Source of the DNA: Isoetes taiwanensis
Lineage: Eukaryota; Streptophyta; Lycopodiopsida; Isoetales; Isoetaceae
Assembly (NCBI GenBank): GCA_021234155.1
Contig: JAJEKV010000064.1
Coordinates: 6,822,001-6,886,000 of the forward strand
Direction of reading: 5' to 3'
DNA: 64,000 bases
Shown here piece after piece: positions 13,041 through 26,111 of the stretch. A program made the position numbers and the translations under genes. The notes beneath the pieces are model-generated. The model worked only from the letters and a program-made list of their open reading frames with translations. It was not told where the DNA came from and did no database searches. Numbering within the stretch: position 1 is the stretch's first letter; each line of letters opens with the position of its first letter.

Positions 13041-14319
13041 ACTCTACTCTTTTCTTTTCTTTATTAATAGCAAACATCAAATAGATAAAACATTAATCAT
13101 TTATCCTTAGGTAGCCTATATAAGATTTTTATGAGTTCTTCTTTGTATTAAGATTGTTTCCCTCTTATCTCATTTAATAGCAAATAATCTTATACATTTG
13201 GCAAAAAATAGTGCAGAATACTGCATTGAACTAAAATGGCTTCTACAAATGTTGAACAATTACCGTTAATAGCTCACTGTTATGCCAAAAGCTGCTATCT
13301 TAGAGCTTACCATCAATTCTACATCATTCTATACCACTGAAATACCATATACCACATAGATGATTGGGCAATGACCTTAGCTTCTCTATTTTGGCAAGTG
13401 CTCTAGTTTTTCTTTAAGAACAAGACATATGTTCCTTCTTACTTTCTTACACCAAGTATCGTTACGAGTACTAAATGAGTCATTAAAGACAAATGTTCAC
13501 GACCGCCGCGATAAATTTCTTGTAATGCTAAGTTTGTGATCCCCTTTCTTTTTTTTTTTTTTTTTGCATATAAATAGAATAAGAAATTATGCCAAAAGGC
13601 AAAATTACAACCATCAAAATTTTAGCTCATAATATGACAATATTGGAAGAAGTCCGGGGTGAAAAGAATTTGTTTTAATTCGAAAGTGAAGATTTTCGGT
13701 TGATTTAGTGCATGGCAGGCGTTTTTTCGAAAGATTTTCATGTAATTATTTCCTATAAGGATGATACAAATTTTTGGTTGAAAACTTGAAATACCCAACT
13801 ACTTAGAGAAACATTAAAAGATTTTTCAATGGGCTCGAGACGTTTTTCCAACATTATAAGATGCCACCAGGTGCCATTATATTTGCAAATGGTTTTCACA
13901 AGTTCTTTGTTGGGGGCAAAGTTTTATCGAAAAAAATGGATTTTTTTTGTGTAGTGAACCATTGGGAGTTTATATTAGGTAATTTTAGGTTGGTGGGGCT
14001 TTATGCCCCGTAAAAATTCGAGGCGGCTCTGCCAGCTAATGACCAGGACCTTGGATTACGTATGCTGACGTGCTCATTTTCTCTCTCTTGTTTCTTTCCC
14101 TCACGATGGAGGTGCCGCCATCTGGCTATGGCGATTATGTAAAAGATCGAAGCGCTAGAATGGCGCTGAAGGCCATGGCTGGATATTTTGATGCTTATAG
14201 CTTTGAAGACCAGTATAGGCTTTTCTAATCTCAAGTTTACTGGTAGTTTAGTGGTAGCTTAAGTTTAAAGCCACTAATAGTTCATGGCCAACTTTCTAAC
14301 GATGTTCTGAAAATGCTAG
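13041..14319. other. No recognised gene
   Basis: AT-rich with a poly(T) run at 13549-13565. A minus-strand frame at 14001-14234 has no motif and is not called. Confidence 0.4.
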
Positions 14320-15050
14320 CAGCTCTCGACATGTTGAAGAAAGTAATAGGTCTCGGGATAAAGACATTAACAGTTCTGAAGACATCGAAGATAGGTTAGA
14401 GTAAATCAATTGGCCAACAACATTTCTACCTAATCAGGTTCGTAATCTTCAGCATTTCAAGATAGTCTGTTTTACTGCCATTTCTTTAGATGAAAGTTCA
14501 GAAATGGAAGCTGATAAATTTTTGTTTTTGTTCTTGTCTTCTGCCTGGTACCAGCGTGCCATTGCTTCTTCAGACATCCGAGTGTGCTCTGCCAAGAAGA
14601 ATTTGGATAGTCCCTACAGGAGACAAGAACAACAATGAGATCCTTGCAACATTTCTAACAAGAAGATTAATTGTCCTCACAATATGTTCGTCACTTACCA
14701 GCGAAGGAAAGGGACTCAGAACCAAGGTCATTGTTTCTTCAACCAATTCCAAAGAGCCGAAGCATCGTAAGCATTCAATTACTGTTTGTTCATTACTGGT
14801 TTTCAATTGCAATTAATTTTTTAATAATCTTTTTTGTTCATTAGATTTGGTATGCTGTAATACAGTTGGTAAAAATAAGCTATCAAGCTGGTTGAAGATG
14901 ATGGCTTTTGTTCTAAGTCCACAAACAGAGATTTGCAATAAATCTGGTAAGGTGTCATTGGTAACTAGATTGGCTACTGCAGATGTACCTGCCAAAGTGG
15001 GCATGAGTATTACAGGACATAAGTCTGTAGCATCGTATGAACAAAAGTGA
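14320..15050 (+). pseudogene. Crypton-like tyrosine recombinase remnant, catalytic C-terminal exon
   Basis: The segment 14846-15050 follows a plausible splice acceptor (TTCATTAG) and reads VGKNKLSSWLKMM, then CNKSGKVSLVTRLATADVP and MSITGHKSVASYEQK. In Crypton and related DUF3504 recombinases the same order is a GKN.L...MK helix, an N-H-S-G-K/R-x-x-x-V-T-R-L block with the second catalytic Arg, the GH[KR]S box and the nucleophile Tyr. Here the family's His in NHS is Lys, which would damage catalysis. Upstream pieces at 14320-14400 (ENASSSRHVEESN, EDIEDRLE) and 14600-14770 could be earlier exons but are uncertain. Tyrosine recombinases cut and rejoin DNA through a 3'-phosphotyrosine. A likely C-terminal continuation lies at 20993-21437. 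Confidence 0.55.
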
Positions 15051-16185
15051 GATGTGTGTTAATATGTTTTTTATGTTCTGGCGTCTTAACTTGTTAGATG
15101 CCAGGGTAAATTTTAAGGGCCTAGATATTTTTAAGGGCATATAAATGTTGGCTAAACCTATGAAAAAAAAGGCTTCATGTCTTTTTTTTTGGCGAAATCT
15201 GGTAAAATAAGGACCTTCAATTATCTTTTCACTTGGCTAAAATGCAAAGTTGAAATGCTTTGGAAATTCTTTTGTCGGCGAATTTCCCTTTATTCGTAGC
15301 TAAAGTGCACCTACTTAACTAGATTTATCAATTTCACTAGTTAACTACTTGTCTCCAATTACACCTTCATGGTGGCTATTCTAGTTCAATAATCACGAGA
15401 AGATGGCAATGGGCTAGGCCATGTTTCTAAAAATTTATTGTGTTGTGCGTTTCAATTTTTATAGAGATATTTTCAGTACATTTGAAACATATGCTAGCAC
15501 TTTACCAATTGCCCTAGATCAAATGTATCTTATTTGTTAGAAGTTTGGACTTATTTGTTACCAAATTGTCTTTGGATTTGTGTAAATACAAAAAATCTTT
15601 GCAATTTTGGGTTCTGGAATTCCAACACTCCGCAAAACCTCATCCACACTGCCATAGCCATCACTAGAAACAACTTCATTTATGGGTTGAAGTGAAACTA
15701 CCTCTGTTAAGGATCGGACTAGGCATTTAGCGAGGAACCACCTTCCTGGGCGAGCTTGGATAGACGCCTGACGGAACGGCAAAGCGCCATTGCCCTAGAA
15801 ATGGCAGGAAATGTCCTAGGGCACCTTTACAACAATACTAATGAGAGATGTATGATGTATCCCGGTTTCTTTGTTTTCTAGACAACCAAATTGTAGTGGT
15901 TTTAGGTTTACATCATGATCGTTTATAAGCTTTGTTTGTAATACAAAAAAGACGAGGTTCTCATTGACCCTTCATATGATCTAAATTGGGTATATGAGTT
16001 GTTCAAGAACAAAAAAAATAAGAAAAGGAAAAACATGGGTAATTCACCAATTGAATTGTCAACAATGCACAATAACAACTCAATTTAAATCCCTAAAATT
16101 AGACCTTGGCATTTAGAATGGCATGGGCTTATCCTTGGTAATTAAAATAACCTTGGCAATAAAAAAAACATGTGGAACCTTATCC
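15051..16185. other. No recognised gene
   Basis: A minus-strand open frame at 15558-15782 is of ordinary composition but matches nothing I know. The stretch could be intron or flank of the split Crypton-like gene. Confidence 0.35.
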
Positions 16186-16330
16186 CTAAAGTTTATCTTT
16201 GAATTTTTTATTCAATATAAGAAACGTCGAACCTTATCCGTTATCTTTGAATTTTTTATTCAATAAGAAACGTCAAACCTTATCCCTAAAGTTTATCTTT
16301 GAATTTTTTATTCAATAGGAAACGTCGCGA
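16186..16330. repeat. Short tandem repeat, about 58-66 bp unit, three copies
   Basis: Three copies of a unit with ACCTTATCC, TTTATCTTTGAATTTTTTAT and TCAATAAGAAACGTC; the middle copy lacks CTAAAG. Confidence 0.85.
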
Positions 16331-16849
16331 GCTTAGGCATCAAATTTCTCCGCCTGTACATCTCCAAACAAGTCGAATTTGATCATATATGCAGTTTAGG
16401 GTCACCACAATGCATCGATCCAATCATTTCTGCTGTTCATGCCGTCTGCCGACTCCTAGATCTGTGTCTACAAAAGCATCTATCCGGTGTCAATGTTCAA
16501 TATGTTCAATGACTGTAAATATCTTCATATCATTATAATTTATATGTATTTCCAATATCTCAGACCATGCACTTCATCAACGGCGACTTTCATCATGAAA
16601 TATTCTAAGAACGGTCGTTCATGAACGGTTTTCTTTCATTCTGGAAAAAATCCATTACAGGTTATGGTGCTTTTGCACATGCAATTCTTCTAACTTTAAC
16701 AAGATCTACGACCTGTTTACAGACAAGTTACAGTTTGGTTGATAAACAAATGATTTAACAAAATATAACCTTAAATTATCTACAAGCAGATGAGTAAGTC
16801 ATAGACCAGCACCTATATTAATAGTTTAAAGCAACAAGAAGATTTTACA

Positions 16850-16955
16850 AGTTATAAGAAACCAGACATGTCTGTGCAGACATAAGAAACCAGACATAAG
16901 AAACTAGTACAGTAAACCAGACATAAGAAACCAGACATAAGAAACCAGAAACCAG
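16850..16955. repeat. ATAAGAAACCAGAC short repeat
   Basis: At least five imperfect copies of a 14-base unit ATAAGAAACCAGAC. The remainder up to 17281 has no recognised feature but may hold the 3' end of the hAT element. Confidence 0.8.
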
Positions 16956-17281
16956 TACTTGCATACTCGTCCAATGCTTGCCCAAACATATATGTAGCAT
17001 AGCATAGCTTTACATAATATTCTGGAAGCAGATTTTCAGAATAGATCTGTAAACCCACTGCAAACCTTATTAAAATAGATCTGTCTCCATCAATAGCACA
17101 TGTATAATAAGTTCAACACTTACAGCACAGTTTCCTGCAACTCAATCTACATGACAACAACACATACATTCCTGTGCAAGAAGAATTTTTGATAAATATA
17201 TCAGACCAGAGGATTTAAAAAACTGGAAAGAAAACATGCATTAAATATCCAATTATAATGCTTCAGGAAGTAAAAATACCT

Positions 17282-19871
17282 TCAATCAATGAATTGACCA
17301 AGCGCCCATAAATTGTCATCATGACAAGCACTATTATCCATTGCATCAGTCGTTATTGCTGTCTTCAAGCCTTCACCTTCTACATGGGTCTTTGAAACTC
17401 CGCGACGCTTACATTCATCCTTCCACAACTCAAATGCTCGCTCATAAGGAAAAGTATCAATATCAAAATCATAGCTGTATATTCTCAAAGCGGCATCCAA
17501 GCTACCATCCAATCTATTTCTTAACTTGTTTTTTAGAAATGTCAGCGTGCTAAAACATCTCTCATCCTCCACGCTTCCCAGTATCATGCATAAACATAAT
17601 TCTGCTAGTCTAAAATATTCTGAAAGAGAGATCCGTAAAACACTGTTAGAACCTAGCTTCTTCCAAAGACGACTAACTGCTCCAAATTCTAGCGGTTCTT
17701 CTAGTTCTTGAAATTGCTTGTACATTGTTTCACCAAAGAATTTTGACTGCGTCTTCAGTTGGTCCCAATCCAAAATACCATCAATTCTTTCGTTGTTGCT
17801 GCTGCTGCCAACATTCTTACCACAACAAAAGTACTTCTTGATAACTGCAGATTTCTCAACAAATCTTTTTGATACAATAGAATTGCCATGTACATTGTTC
17901 CAAAATTGGGGAAAAACTATTCCAGTTGCCTCAAGAACATCGTCTGGCGGAAATCTCGACCTCAACTCATTGACCAATTTACTCGCTACCTAAATACAAC
18001 CCAACTAAACTTAGAAACAAAGTCTTACAAACAATAACTACTAAGTTAAAAAAATATGCTGCTTTACTTACTTCAGCCATGTGAAGCTTGACTTTGTCCA
18101 CAAATATTTGCACATCAGAATTTTTGAAGTCACATTTCCGATAATGGCCACCTCTTCCACTACTCTTTCTAACATACATCCGAATATATTTACCTTTCAC
18201 GTAGATGCAAAGGATACCACTAGGATCATGTCGCAGGAAGCTTTTTTGTGTTCCAAATGCTATTAGTTTATTCCATAGAAGAAACGTATCTTTGTGACGC
18301 TCAAAGCAAGACTGACCTGTCAATGGGTCATCAAGATACAAATTTTCAAGTTCTGTTTGCATCATTTTTCTGGCCAGCGTGTACTCAGGTATAAATATAT
18401 TTCTATCTTGTGAAATCTTGATCAGATAATTTAGTTTTGATAGCAGAGGCTGCAATGCAAAAAAAGTAAGAATAGCCTCAAAATCTGTCATCATTACTAA
18501 AAGCTCGCTCGCCTTTTGAGAGGTGTTAGCATCTTCATCAAAACTCAATTCTTCTACTAAACCAACCAACGAAATATACTCTTCACAAAGACGTTTCACG
18601 GGCTTATTAAGTGATATCCAACGTGTAGTAACATCCTTTAGAAGTTTCTTACCATCAGTCAATCCCTGTGCAAATTCCCGAAATGCTGCACATCTTTGGG
18701 AACTCTTTGAAAAGAACTTATAAGAAGTGCGAACAATCGTCTCTACTTTAGCAACATATGGAGAATCAGAAATTATTTTATAAGCCAGATTCGTTCTATG
18801 ACTCATACAATGTATAACATTCAAATAAGGTGCAAACTTACTTTGCAACCTTGCACCCAATCCAGTTCTGTTACCTTGCATTACAGCAGCACCATCAGCA
18901 CCGAAACAAACCAATTTTCTTGCACATTCCATGTTACATAAACCAGCAACGGTTGACAAGTTATGAGCAATAACATCAAATAACGTCTCTGCATTAGCAC
19001 TCAGGGCAAGCTTATGAATATCTAAAAAATATGACTTCCGTTCAAAGTTTACCACAGTATATAAATGCATTGCCACCCAAGATGTATTGTCAATTGCGCT
19101 CACTTCATCAAGTGATAGAGATAGAAAACTAGCATTCTTAATTGTTGTTTGCAGCTCTACCTTTAAGGCTTCGTTCATAGCATTGGCAAACTCCCATCCA
19201 GCGGAATCACTCCAATGATACACAGGACATAAGGGGACTTTTTGGGCAAGTAAGAAGCAACGCATCTTTGGATAGTCCTTCATAGGCTTACCATTCTTCA
19301 GCAAATGAAAAACCGATCTCATCTGGATAATCTTAGCTTCAAAGTTCAATTTATCTTGCCTGGAGAATGATACATGTAATGGTGTAATTTTTTTTTCCTT
19401 TTTCTCTTCAAATAACAAATGCTTTCTATACTCTTCTAAAAACTGTCTATGTTTATTATCAACAAAATCAATGACCTCTTGCTATTCACCATTCTCACTC
19501 TGCCTCATAGACCTCTTCTTGCCATGATGCTTCATTATGCTATCATATTTGCATTGAAAAAGAACATCCCTTGAGCGTGCCCAAGTGCAAACCTTGCATC
19601 TCACCCACTCTTCTCCTGCTATAACTGCCTGCTCAATATAAGGAAACTCTGTAAGCCATTCTTCTCTAAAAGTACGACCAATAACATACGTGTTCTTCCT
19701 TTTCTTTCGTAAAGTAGAAGACGAAACAAATGGTGCATTGTCATTAACATTAGTTGGAGTCTCCTCCACACAATTATCTTTATCAACAGTTGAAGGTGTT
19801 GCAATGCTGCACTCAGGAGCTACATCCTTAGACTGACTGGAATAAAAAAAGATGGTCCTTTGTTTAGACAT
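17282..19871 (-). pseudogene. hAT transposase (ZNF862-like) with BED finger, one intron, one stop
   Basis: Starts at an ATG at 19871. The first about 125 residues include a BED-type zinc finger region (EEWVRCKVCTWARSR ... KHHGKKRSM). A TAG at 19482-19484 interrupts the frame, which then continues unchanged to 18072. The central RNase H-like part has SLSLDEVSAIDNTSW, LVCFGADGAAVMQG and a helical insertion. An 82-bp intron (17990-18071) begins GTAAGT, ends TTTAG and is phase 0; splicing joins KLHMAE to VASKLVNEL. The last exon carries the hAT dimerisation region (SVEDERCFSTLTFLKNKLRNRL, then DIDTFPYERAFELWKDE). With one stop only, this is a recently lost or domesticated-looking copy. hAT elements excise and insert DNA with 8-bp duplications; the terminal repeats were not located. 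Confidence 0.85.
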
Positions 19872-20992
19872 TTGAAGCTGTTGGAGCAGAATAGCACATA
19901 TCAGAAAAAAGGGAAAGTGTCAGCATAAATGAAGAATGACAACGCAATTTTATAATACATCTCACTTACAAGTTGTGTTGTGGTGTATATATGCTTGCTA
20001 ATCACAAAGATATAGAGAGATGACCTGCAAAATTATCAGCAGCAAGATGTAAGAATTTGGAAATTGAGGAGGAAGCCTGTTATTGGTTATGACGTTTAAC
20101 ATTTTAGTGCATTTTATTGAGGTAGAAGAATGAAAAATACCATAAAAGAATTACAATTTCGAAATGAATTGGAAGCTGATCATCAGGTTATGGAGTTGAA
20201 GAAAAAAGTAGTGAACAAATTGATAGAGGAAGAAATGAAATTAGGATGGAAGAATTGGAGACAATACCTGTTATTCCTTATGCATCGAATCCAATGCAAG
20301 CATACGAAACTCCATAGACAATGAAGAAAAATTAAGTCAGGACTAATGGCGATTCGTAAATCACAGGAGCTCAAGAATGGAGTTGGCATGGCTATTTGCT
20401 GAAGTTAGGGAGAGCCAATTCGACTTCTGGGGAAGGCGATTCGGCCGCCCAACGAGGAGTTATCTCTGGCGAATAACCCTAAAACCCAGAAATTCCCCCC
20501 TTTCGAATGGCAAATTTTTTTATTTTTTGGAAAAATGGACTATATTAATTTTCGCCAAAAATATTGTGCTAACCCCTAAAAAATCGCCTTTTGGCGAATA
20601 TTCGCCACTCTTTTATACCCTGGTTAGATGCCTATGGTTTATTAGGTATGACAGGACACAGAAGTCAAAGGTGGACACATGTATGGGAATAATTAGTCAG
20701 GCTTTAAATAATGTTGGAACTTTTCGAATGTACAAGGATGCACTTTCTGGTATGTACATTTACGCGTATTTTATTTTGTGCAAGAGTAGAGTTCATGCGT
20801 TCCCACTAAGTTGTATTGACACTCTAATTAAGTTCGTCCTAGCACGTCAAGTTTTTTGTTTCAACATTTTTCTTTGAAATCCAAGTTTCTGAAATTCAAT
20901 GGTAGCATGTCAAGTTTCTTGTTTGAGCATTTTTCTCTTGTCACAAGCTTGCTATTGATCTTTTGTTCTCTTTATTAATTTGTCGTTTATTA
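19872..20992. other. No firmly recognised gene
   Basis: Probably includes the 5' part of the hAT element. A plus-strand frame at 20130-20324 is Glu/Lys-rich without a known motif. Around 20640 a frame reads GLLGMTGHRSQ, recalling a recombinase GHRS box, but nothing around it supports a second recombinase. Confidence 0.35.
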
Positions 20993-21437
20993 ATTTGTCT
21001 TGTTTTCATTTATGCAGATGAAATCGCTAAAAAGTCTAGTAGTATACTTGCTGAAGCGTGTACAAATGTTATTAAAGTTCCATCTACATTGCTATCTAGC
21101 TCAGGGATTGATAATAAAGAAAATCGGTTGTTGCAGAAAAAGCAGCTAACAAGGATTCAAGAGCTATTATCACTGCACCTACTACAGATTCAACAATCCT
21201 TGCAAATCCATCTATCAGATCAGATTTGACACAAATGAAGATTACGATGATTCTTTTTATAATGAAATGAGCAGAAATTTTTCAGATATGGCGAGGGCAC
21301 TTGGTAGTTAATGGGCCTGTTATAAATAACCAAGGCGGCTTTACTCATTGTACCTTCAATTTTGAGAATCAGCTTGATGTTAATCAACTTGCTTTGGTTA
21401 TTGCTTCAGCCATGAAAAGGAATCCACAAGAATGAGA
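20993..21437 (+). pseudogene. Possible C-terminal exon of the Crypton-like gene
   Basis: Begins after a plausible acceptor (TTTATGCAG at about 21017). Across frames it reads a Ser/Thr-rich linker (APTTDSTILANPS), then NEMSRNFSDMARALG and, at 21310-21437, GPVINNQGGFTHCTFNFENQ ending in a hydrophobic helix and stop. A short GxFxxCTFNF tail after the recombinase domain is a pattern I associate with Crypton/DUF3504 proteins, so it may be the end of the gene at 14320-15050, split by the hAT element. Frame breaks are present. The link is inference. Confidence 0.35.
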
Positions 21438-22404
21438 ATTCAGAAATACTGTGCTTGTTTCTCGAATTAGAAGATATGAAATTATGAAAATACTTGTTTC
21501 TAAACTTACAACATACTTGTTCATGAAATTCTCTAAATACTTGTTTCTGGAAAAACCAGACATGAGATTCTGAAAATATTTCATTTTGGTTTTGTGTTGG
21601 AAGCATACTTTTGAAATTAATGTAGGTGAAATTCTGCACTTAAAATTTGTTGACTAGTTAGCGTTATAATTTACAATAAAATTTGTAGTAATCCAAAGGT
21701 CCTGATCATTACGAAAATGAAAAGGAGAAGTTAAAAATAAGAAGGGTAACATGATTAAGGCCACGAGTTTTTGTTGCACCGCTACTTAGAAAGGCAAACA
21801 AACTTTTTAACAATTTTAAGAGTCATGAGCTTTTGTTGGATAGTTGACTGAAAATGCAATCCAACATGCACAACCGCTTATCCTTAACGTCCTGGTCCTC
21901 ATCCTTTTACTCTAGGTTTTAATCTCAGCCATTCCTTCTTACTTAAGTGCTATATCCAGTAACATTGTGGACCAATTTGTTATGGCCATAACAAACATGT
22001 TATGGCCATAACAAGCGTGTTTGAATTTGCTGGTATTATCCAAAAACAGAGAAACACAGATTTCACAAATAGGATACAGAGGCGGAGATAGGATACAGAG
22101 GCGGCTGGAGCTAGATTGGATACAGAGCGACCAGAATGGACAAAGATGCAAGGAAAAGATCATTCCCTTCTTGGAAACAGAGATTTCAGATATATGATGC
22201 AGAAAGGATCGTCGGATTTGGGGCCTGGTTCTGTGCGCCGGATTTAGAACAAGCTGTAAAGGCTGGCCGATTGCCTTTGCAGGCCGGGCGAGATCGATCC
22301 TTTCTGCTGAGGCCGCTCTTCCAAATAGACCAGGAAAAAAACAGGCTTACAGCTCCACGTTCTTACAGCCACATTCTTACAGCAATATTTCTTATTCATT
22401 CTTA
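21438..22404. other. No recognised gene
   Basis: A short duplicated segment (GTTATGGCCATAACAA twice near 21978-22012, itself palindromic around TGGCCA) is the only structure noted. Confidence 0.4.
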
Positions 22405-22612
22405 TTTCTACTTCAACCCGCCCTCTTTGGCAAACTGGGTTTTCTTTTCCGGCTCGGATCTGCTGTTAAACTATGATTACAGAAGTTTTTGCTAGATCTA
22501 CTGCCAAACCATGATTTTCTGCCATTCTTATTTCCCCTTCAATCTGCCCTCTTTGGCAAACTGGGTTTTCCTTTCCGGCTCAGATCTGCTGTTAAACCAT
22601 GATTTTCTGCTG
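22405..22612. repeat. Tandem duplication of about 85 bp units
   Basis: The phrases GCCCTCTTTGGCAAACTGGG, TTTCCGGCTC and GATCTGCTGTTAAAC occur at 22420-22480 and again at 22550-22600, about 126 bases apart. Confidence 0.85.
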
Positions 22613-22689
22613 GATTTGTGAGCCGACAACCTCTCTTCCAATACGAAGCCAAGAACTCTATGCAAAAGGACTCGGCCCAGGATGTTAAG

Positions 22690-22790
22690 GCCGATAACGT
22701 CCTCCCCTCGGAGTTATGGGCCAGGAAAATGGCCTCGTGGCCATGTGGCCACGAAATTCCTCGGCCGTCCTCGGGAGAGGACGTTATCTA
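22690..22790. repeat. Imperfect inverted repeat (MITE-like hairpin)
   Basis: GATAACGTCCTCCCCTCGG at the left is mirrored by CCGTCCTCGGGAGAGGACGTTATC at the right, with a GGCCA-rich palindromic centre (CCTCGTGGCCATGTGGCCACGA). Transcribed, it would form a long hairpin. Confidence 0.75.
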
Positions 22791-23753
22791 CCCCGTCTGT
22801 TCTGACTATAGGCCAGATCTAAATCCAGGCAATGCTGATTTGTATGAGTCTCTAGTAGCGTAGCTCCAGCCAAAGAAAACAAGAAATTGAAATCCGCTTT
22901 CGAAGATTGCATAGGAGCTCCTTTATCTTTTTTCGCCTGCAAACTAGAATGTGACAATACAATGCAGAGCAGGGTATATACAAAGTTTAAAGAAAAAGGG
23001 GAAAATTAGGAAGAGCTTTACCTCATATTCTTCCTTGGATTTGAGAACCAGAGCTCAGGCTTCATGCTTTGCTGCATGTCAAGTTTGCTTAGGGTAAAAT
23101 TTGGCTTATCTACCAATGAGATGCTGCCATGTGTCATGTCTTCTTTTCCGGAATGTTTTCTTCCTTGCATTCTAAATATTTACAGACATTCTAAAACTTC
23201 TTACCTGCGTTCCGAGAGTTTACTGTCATTCTAAATTTTTTTACCTAGCTTTTACCTTCTTAGCCTCCGTTGCGATGGATTTCTTAAGAAGCCTTGTTTG
23301 GTCAGCCTTTCATATCAGAGCCCAGCATTTCTATCCAGGATTTCATCCAGGATCAAGATTTCATGCCATACCAGAGATGCCAATAATAGAAGCATGAGGC
23401 CTGGAAATCATTTGTTTTATTTCTCCACTAATCTGACCTCACTGAATATTGAATCAAGAAAGGGCTATTCTTCTGCCAGAGGCTTAATAAAAACACAAAA
23501 GAACAGCTCGACCATCCAAGAACCACATCCAGATCGCCAGAACAGGGCGACCATCCAGAGTATCATTGCCAGAATAGGACGTCCCAGAAGCTTGCCCAGA
23601 AGCTTGCAACCTCGGCCGACCCTATTCAAGAACCTACATTGCAACAGAGCAACTGAGCTGCATCACCAAAACAGAGCGCTATCGTCGGAGTTTGGGATGC
23701 CATAGCCACAAAACTAAACCGCCAGAATTTACCCTAAGCAAAACTTCACGTAA
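22791..23753. other. No recognised gene
   Basis: A plus-strand open frame at 23298-23705 lacks any motif or coding signature I can defend. Confidence 0.35.
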
Positions 23754-23835
23754 CAAGAACTTCCCTTTTGTTGCAATTCTGCTGCTGCGTCATCACATCT
23801 TCCACAGCAGAATTGCAACAAAAGGGAAGTTCTTG
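23754..23835. repeat. Perfect 31-bp inverted repeat with 20-bp spacer
   Basis: Arms 23754-23784 and 23805-23835 are exact reverse complements (CAAGAACTTCCCTTTTGTTG... on the left). The spacer is CTGCGTCATCACATCTTCCA. A transcript would fold into an unbroken hairpin of 82 nt, a size compatible with a small-RNA precursor or a young short inverted-repeat element. No target-site duplication is visible directly outside the arms. Confidence 0.85.
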
Positions 23836-26111
23836 TATACGAAAAGCAGGCTTGACAACAACTCCCATGGATGTGAGGCTTATGTGCTTTGTGATGGATT
23901 GCATAGCGAGTATTAGGTTTTTCCATATCTAAGGAGCTCTGATTAAACGAGATGCAGTAGGCTATTTCCATTGAAAAGGTCTCTTCAGGTCTACATTGAA
24001 ATGGCAAACACATGCATTAACTTATCCTCCACAAAAGAGGAAGAAGGGAAAGGCAAACAAATGGATTCCTCAAACCTTACACATGTTAAAAAATCTTCAA
24101 GATTTGGGCCATCTTAAAAAACCACAACAGAATCAGCAGCATAGTCAAAACTATCATCATCAGATTTTGCAGCATAGTAGTAGCAAAGCACCCATGTCCA
24201 GGGTGTTGCTGCTTGGATTCTGCCAATGACCACTCCTCAAGACATTGGTAGATTGGTTTTGGTGTGTCGTGCATTTGAAGAAGCATCTAAAGTAGACACC
24301 ACATGTCCATGCTTCCTTCAGGCTACCAACAATTACTGATGCAGGTTGTTGATGAGAATGTGCATCTTCTTTGTGGAGCTAGAAACATCTACCATGCTCT
24401 CCCTTCTCAGATCTCCATCTCTGATGGTAACAAGGTAATTGCCCTTGATTTTAGGGTTACGGTCCTTAAACCCTAAAGCCACAAAGAATGTCTCTCATCC
24501 AGCTGCTTTGTATGTGTGTGTGGATATAATGGATCGTGCTAGGGGAGGGTGCTATTCTTCCTTGGTTCGGAAAATTCCCCGGAACTATTGTAATCTACCA
24601 TGTAGATCTGAAAATTCACACTAAGGTTTTGAGATAGCATGGAAATTTCCTGCTAAAAATAGTGATTTCTCTGTTACTTCCGGCAAGAATTGCGTGGGAG
24701 CATGGAGGTGGTAGGCTGGGCTAGATCCAGCAGGAAATTTGACTTTTATCTTAAAAAATTTCCCGAACCAAGCCTTCTTCCACGCACTCCCCTTCAATGG
24801 CCCACTTTTTGCCCCTTAATTGCCCACTTCTTACCCTTTAATAGCCCATCTTTGCCCTTTAATAGCCCACCCTAGAAAGTAATTGAAATTGAACTAGATG
24901 CATGGTCTATTGATGGGCATTTGTAGGCCAATGAAGGTCAAGTGTTGAGAATTTGGTGGTCCATTGAAGGGCTTGTAGTGGTCCATTGGAGGGCATTTGT
25001 TGGTCTATTAGGGTTAAAATAACGATAGAACTTAAAGTCTTCATAGCACACTTCCAATTTGTCAAATCAACTCGTGTTTAGTATCATTTGAAAGCTAAAC
25101 TATGAGATTTCATTATGTTCTATCAAAATAGGATATTAAAAAAAAATTAAACCTATAATAATAAACCCTTAAGTTTATGGGCGCTTTATGGGCGCCCTCT
25201 CCTGCTGGAGGTATGTGCCTTTACATCAAGCGTTTTGGCGTGAACCTGCTAGCAAGTCTGAAGGGCAAATAAGCTTAATAGAGATTTCTGCCATTATCAA
25301 TGTTTCTTGGATGCCAAATAAATATCTTCTTATGTGCACAAGGCAGCTTGGCCTAGTAGGACGTATTGCATTTTTGGCAATGCCAAGATGAGAATTAATT
25401 AATTAATTATTTTGGTTTAACTAATGTAAAGTCTTCTAAATGGTTTTACATGTTGAAGAATTTGTCACATCCTAGATTTAATTAAAGCATTTCAAAGGGG
25501 GCAATGCGTTTATGATTTGTCGGACGCGATTTGTATTGAAAAAAAATAAATAAATAATTTTTTTTTGTTTTGGTGTGTTATGAGATTTGTGCTATATTTA
25601 ATGGTTTTATATTGTTCACGAACTTGTCAATGTTTCTTTATTTTTTATTTCTTTTTCAAACCAAAAAAACAACATCTCCCATAACCCATGCTCCTGATAT
25701 ACGAATTTGGTGACTAACAATGGCAAAAAAGAAAACCACATATATTATATCATAGATTTCATATAATGGTTGGACTAGCAACACCAGTTATGCTACATCC
25801 TGTCCTTAGGTCCAATGGGACGTCGTCATGTGGCACTATTCAAAACCAAGTATTCATTTACTTAAATTTTTGTTTTTTCCTTAACTATCTACTGACATTC
25901 TGGTCTTTTGCATAACGTTCTTAGCTCTAACGTCTGGCAACATGACACATGGCAGAGAATGTAGTGTTCTTGTTATCCACGTTATACATGAATGTCTGAA
26001 GAGACATTCCTGTATACAAAATCAACAACCACTTGGCTTTCACGCTTGAGGGATCAATTAGCCTGCATTCTTGATGTCAACATGACTACACTTTGAGGTG
26101 ATGTTATGTGG
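23836..26111. other. No recognised gene
   Basis: Contains short repeats of the phrase AATAGCCCA/TGCCCTTTA at 24795-24870 and low-complexity AT-rich stretches. No coding region is supported. Confidence 0.4.

Noticed and set aside
20640-20690. GMTGHRSQ as an independent recombinase box
   Set aside because: No supporting VTRL or Tyr motif in the neighbouring frame.
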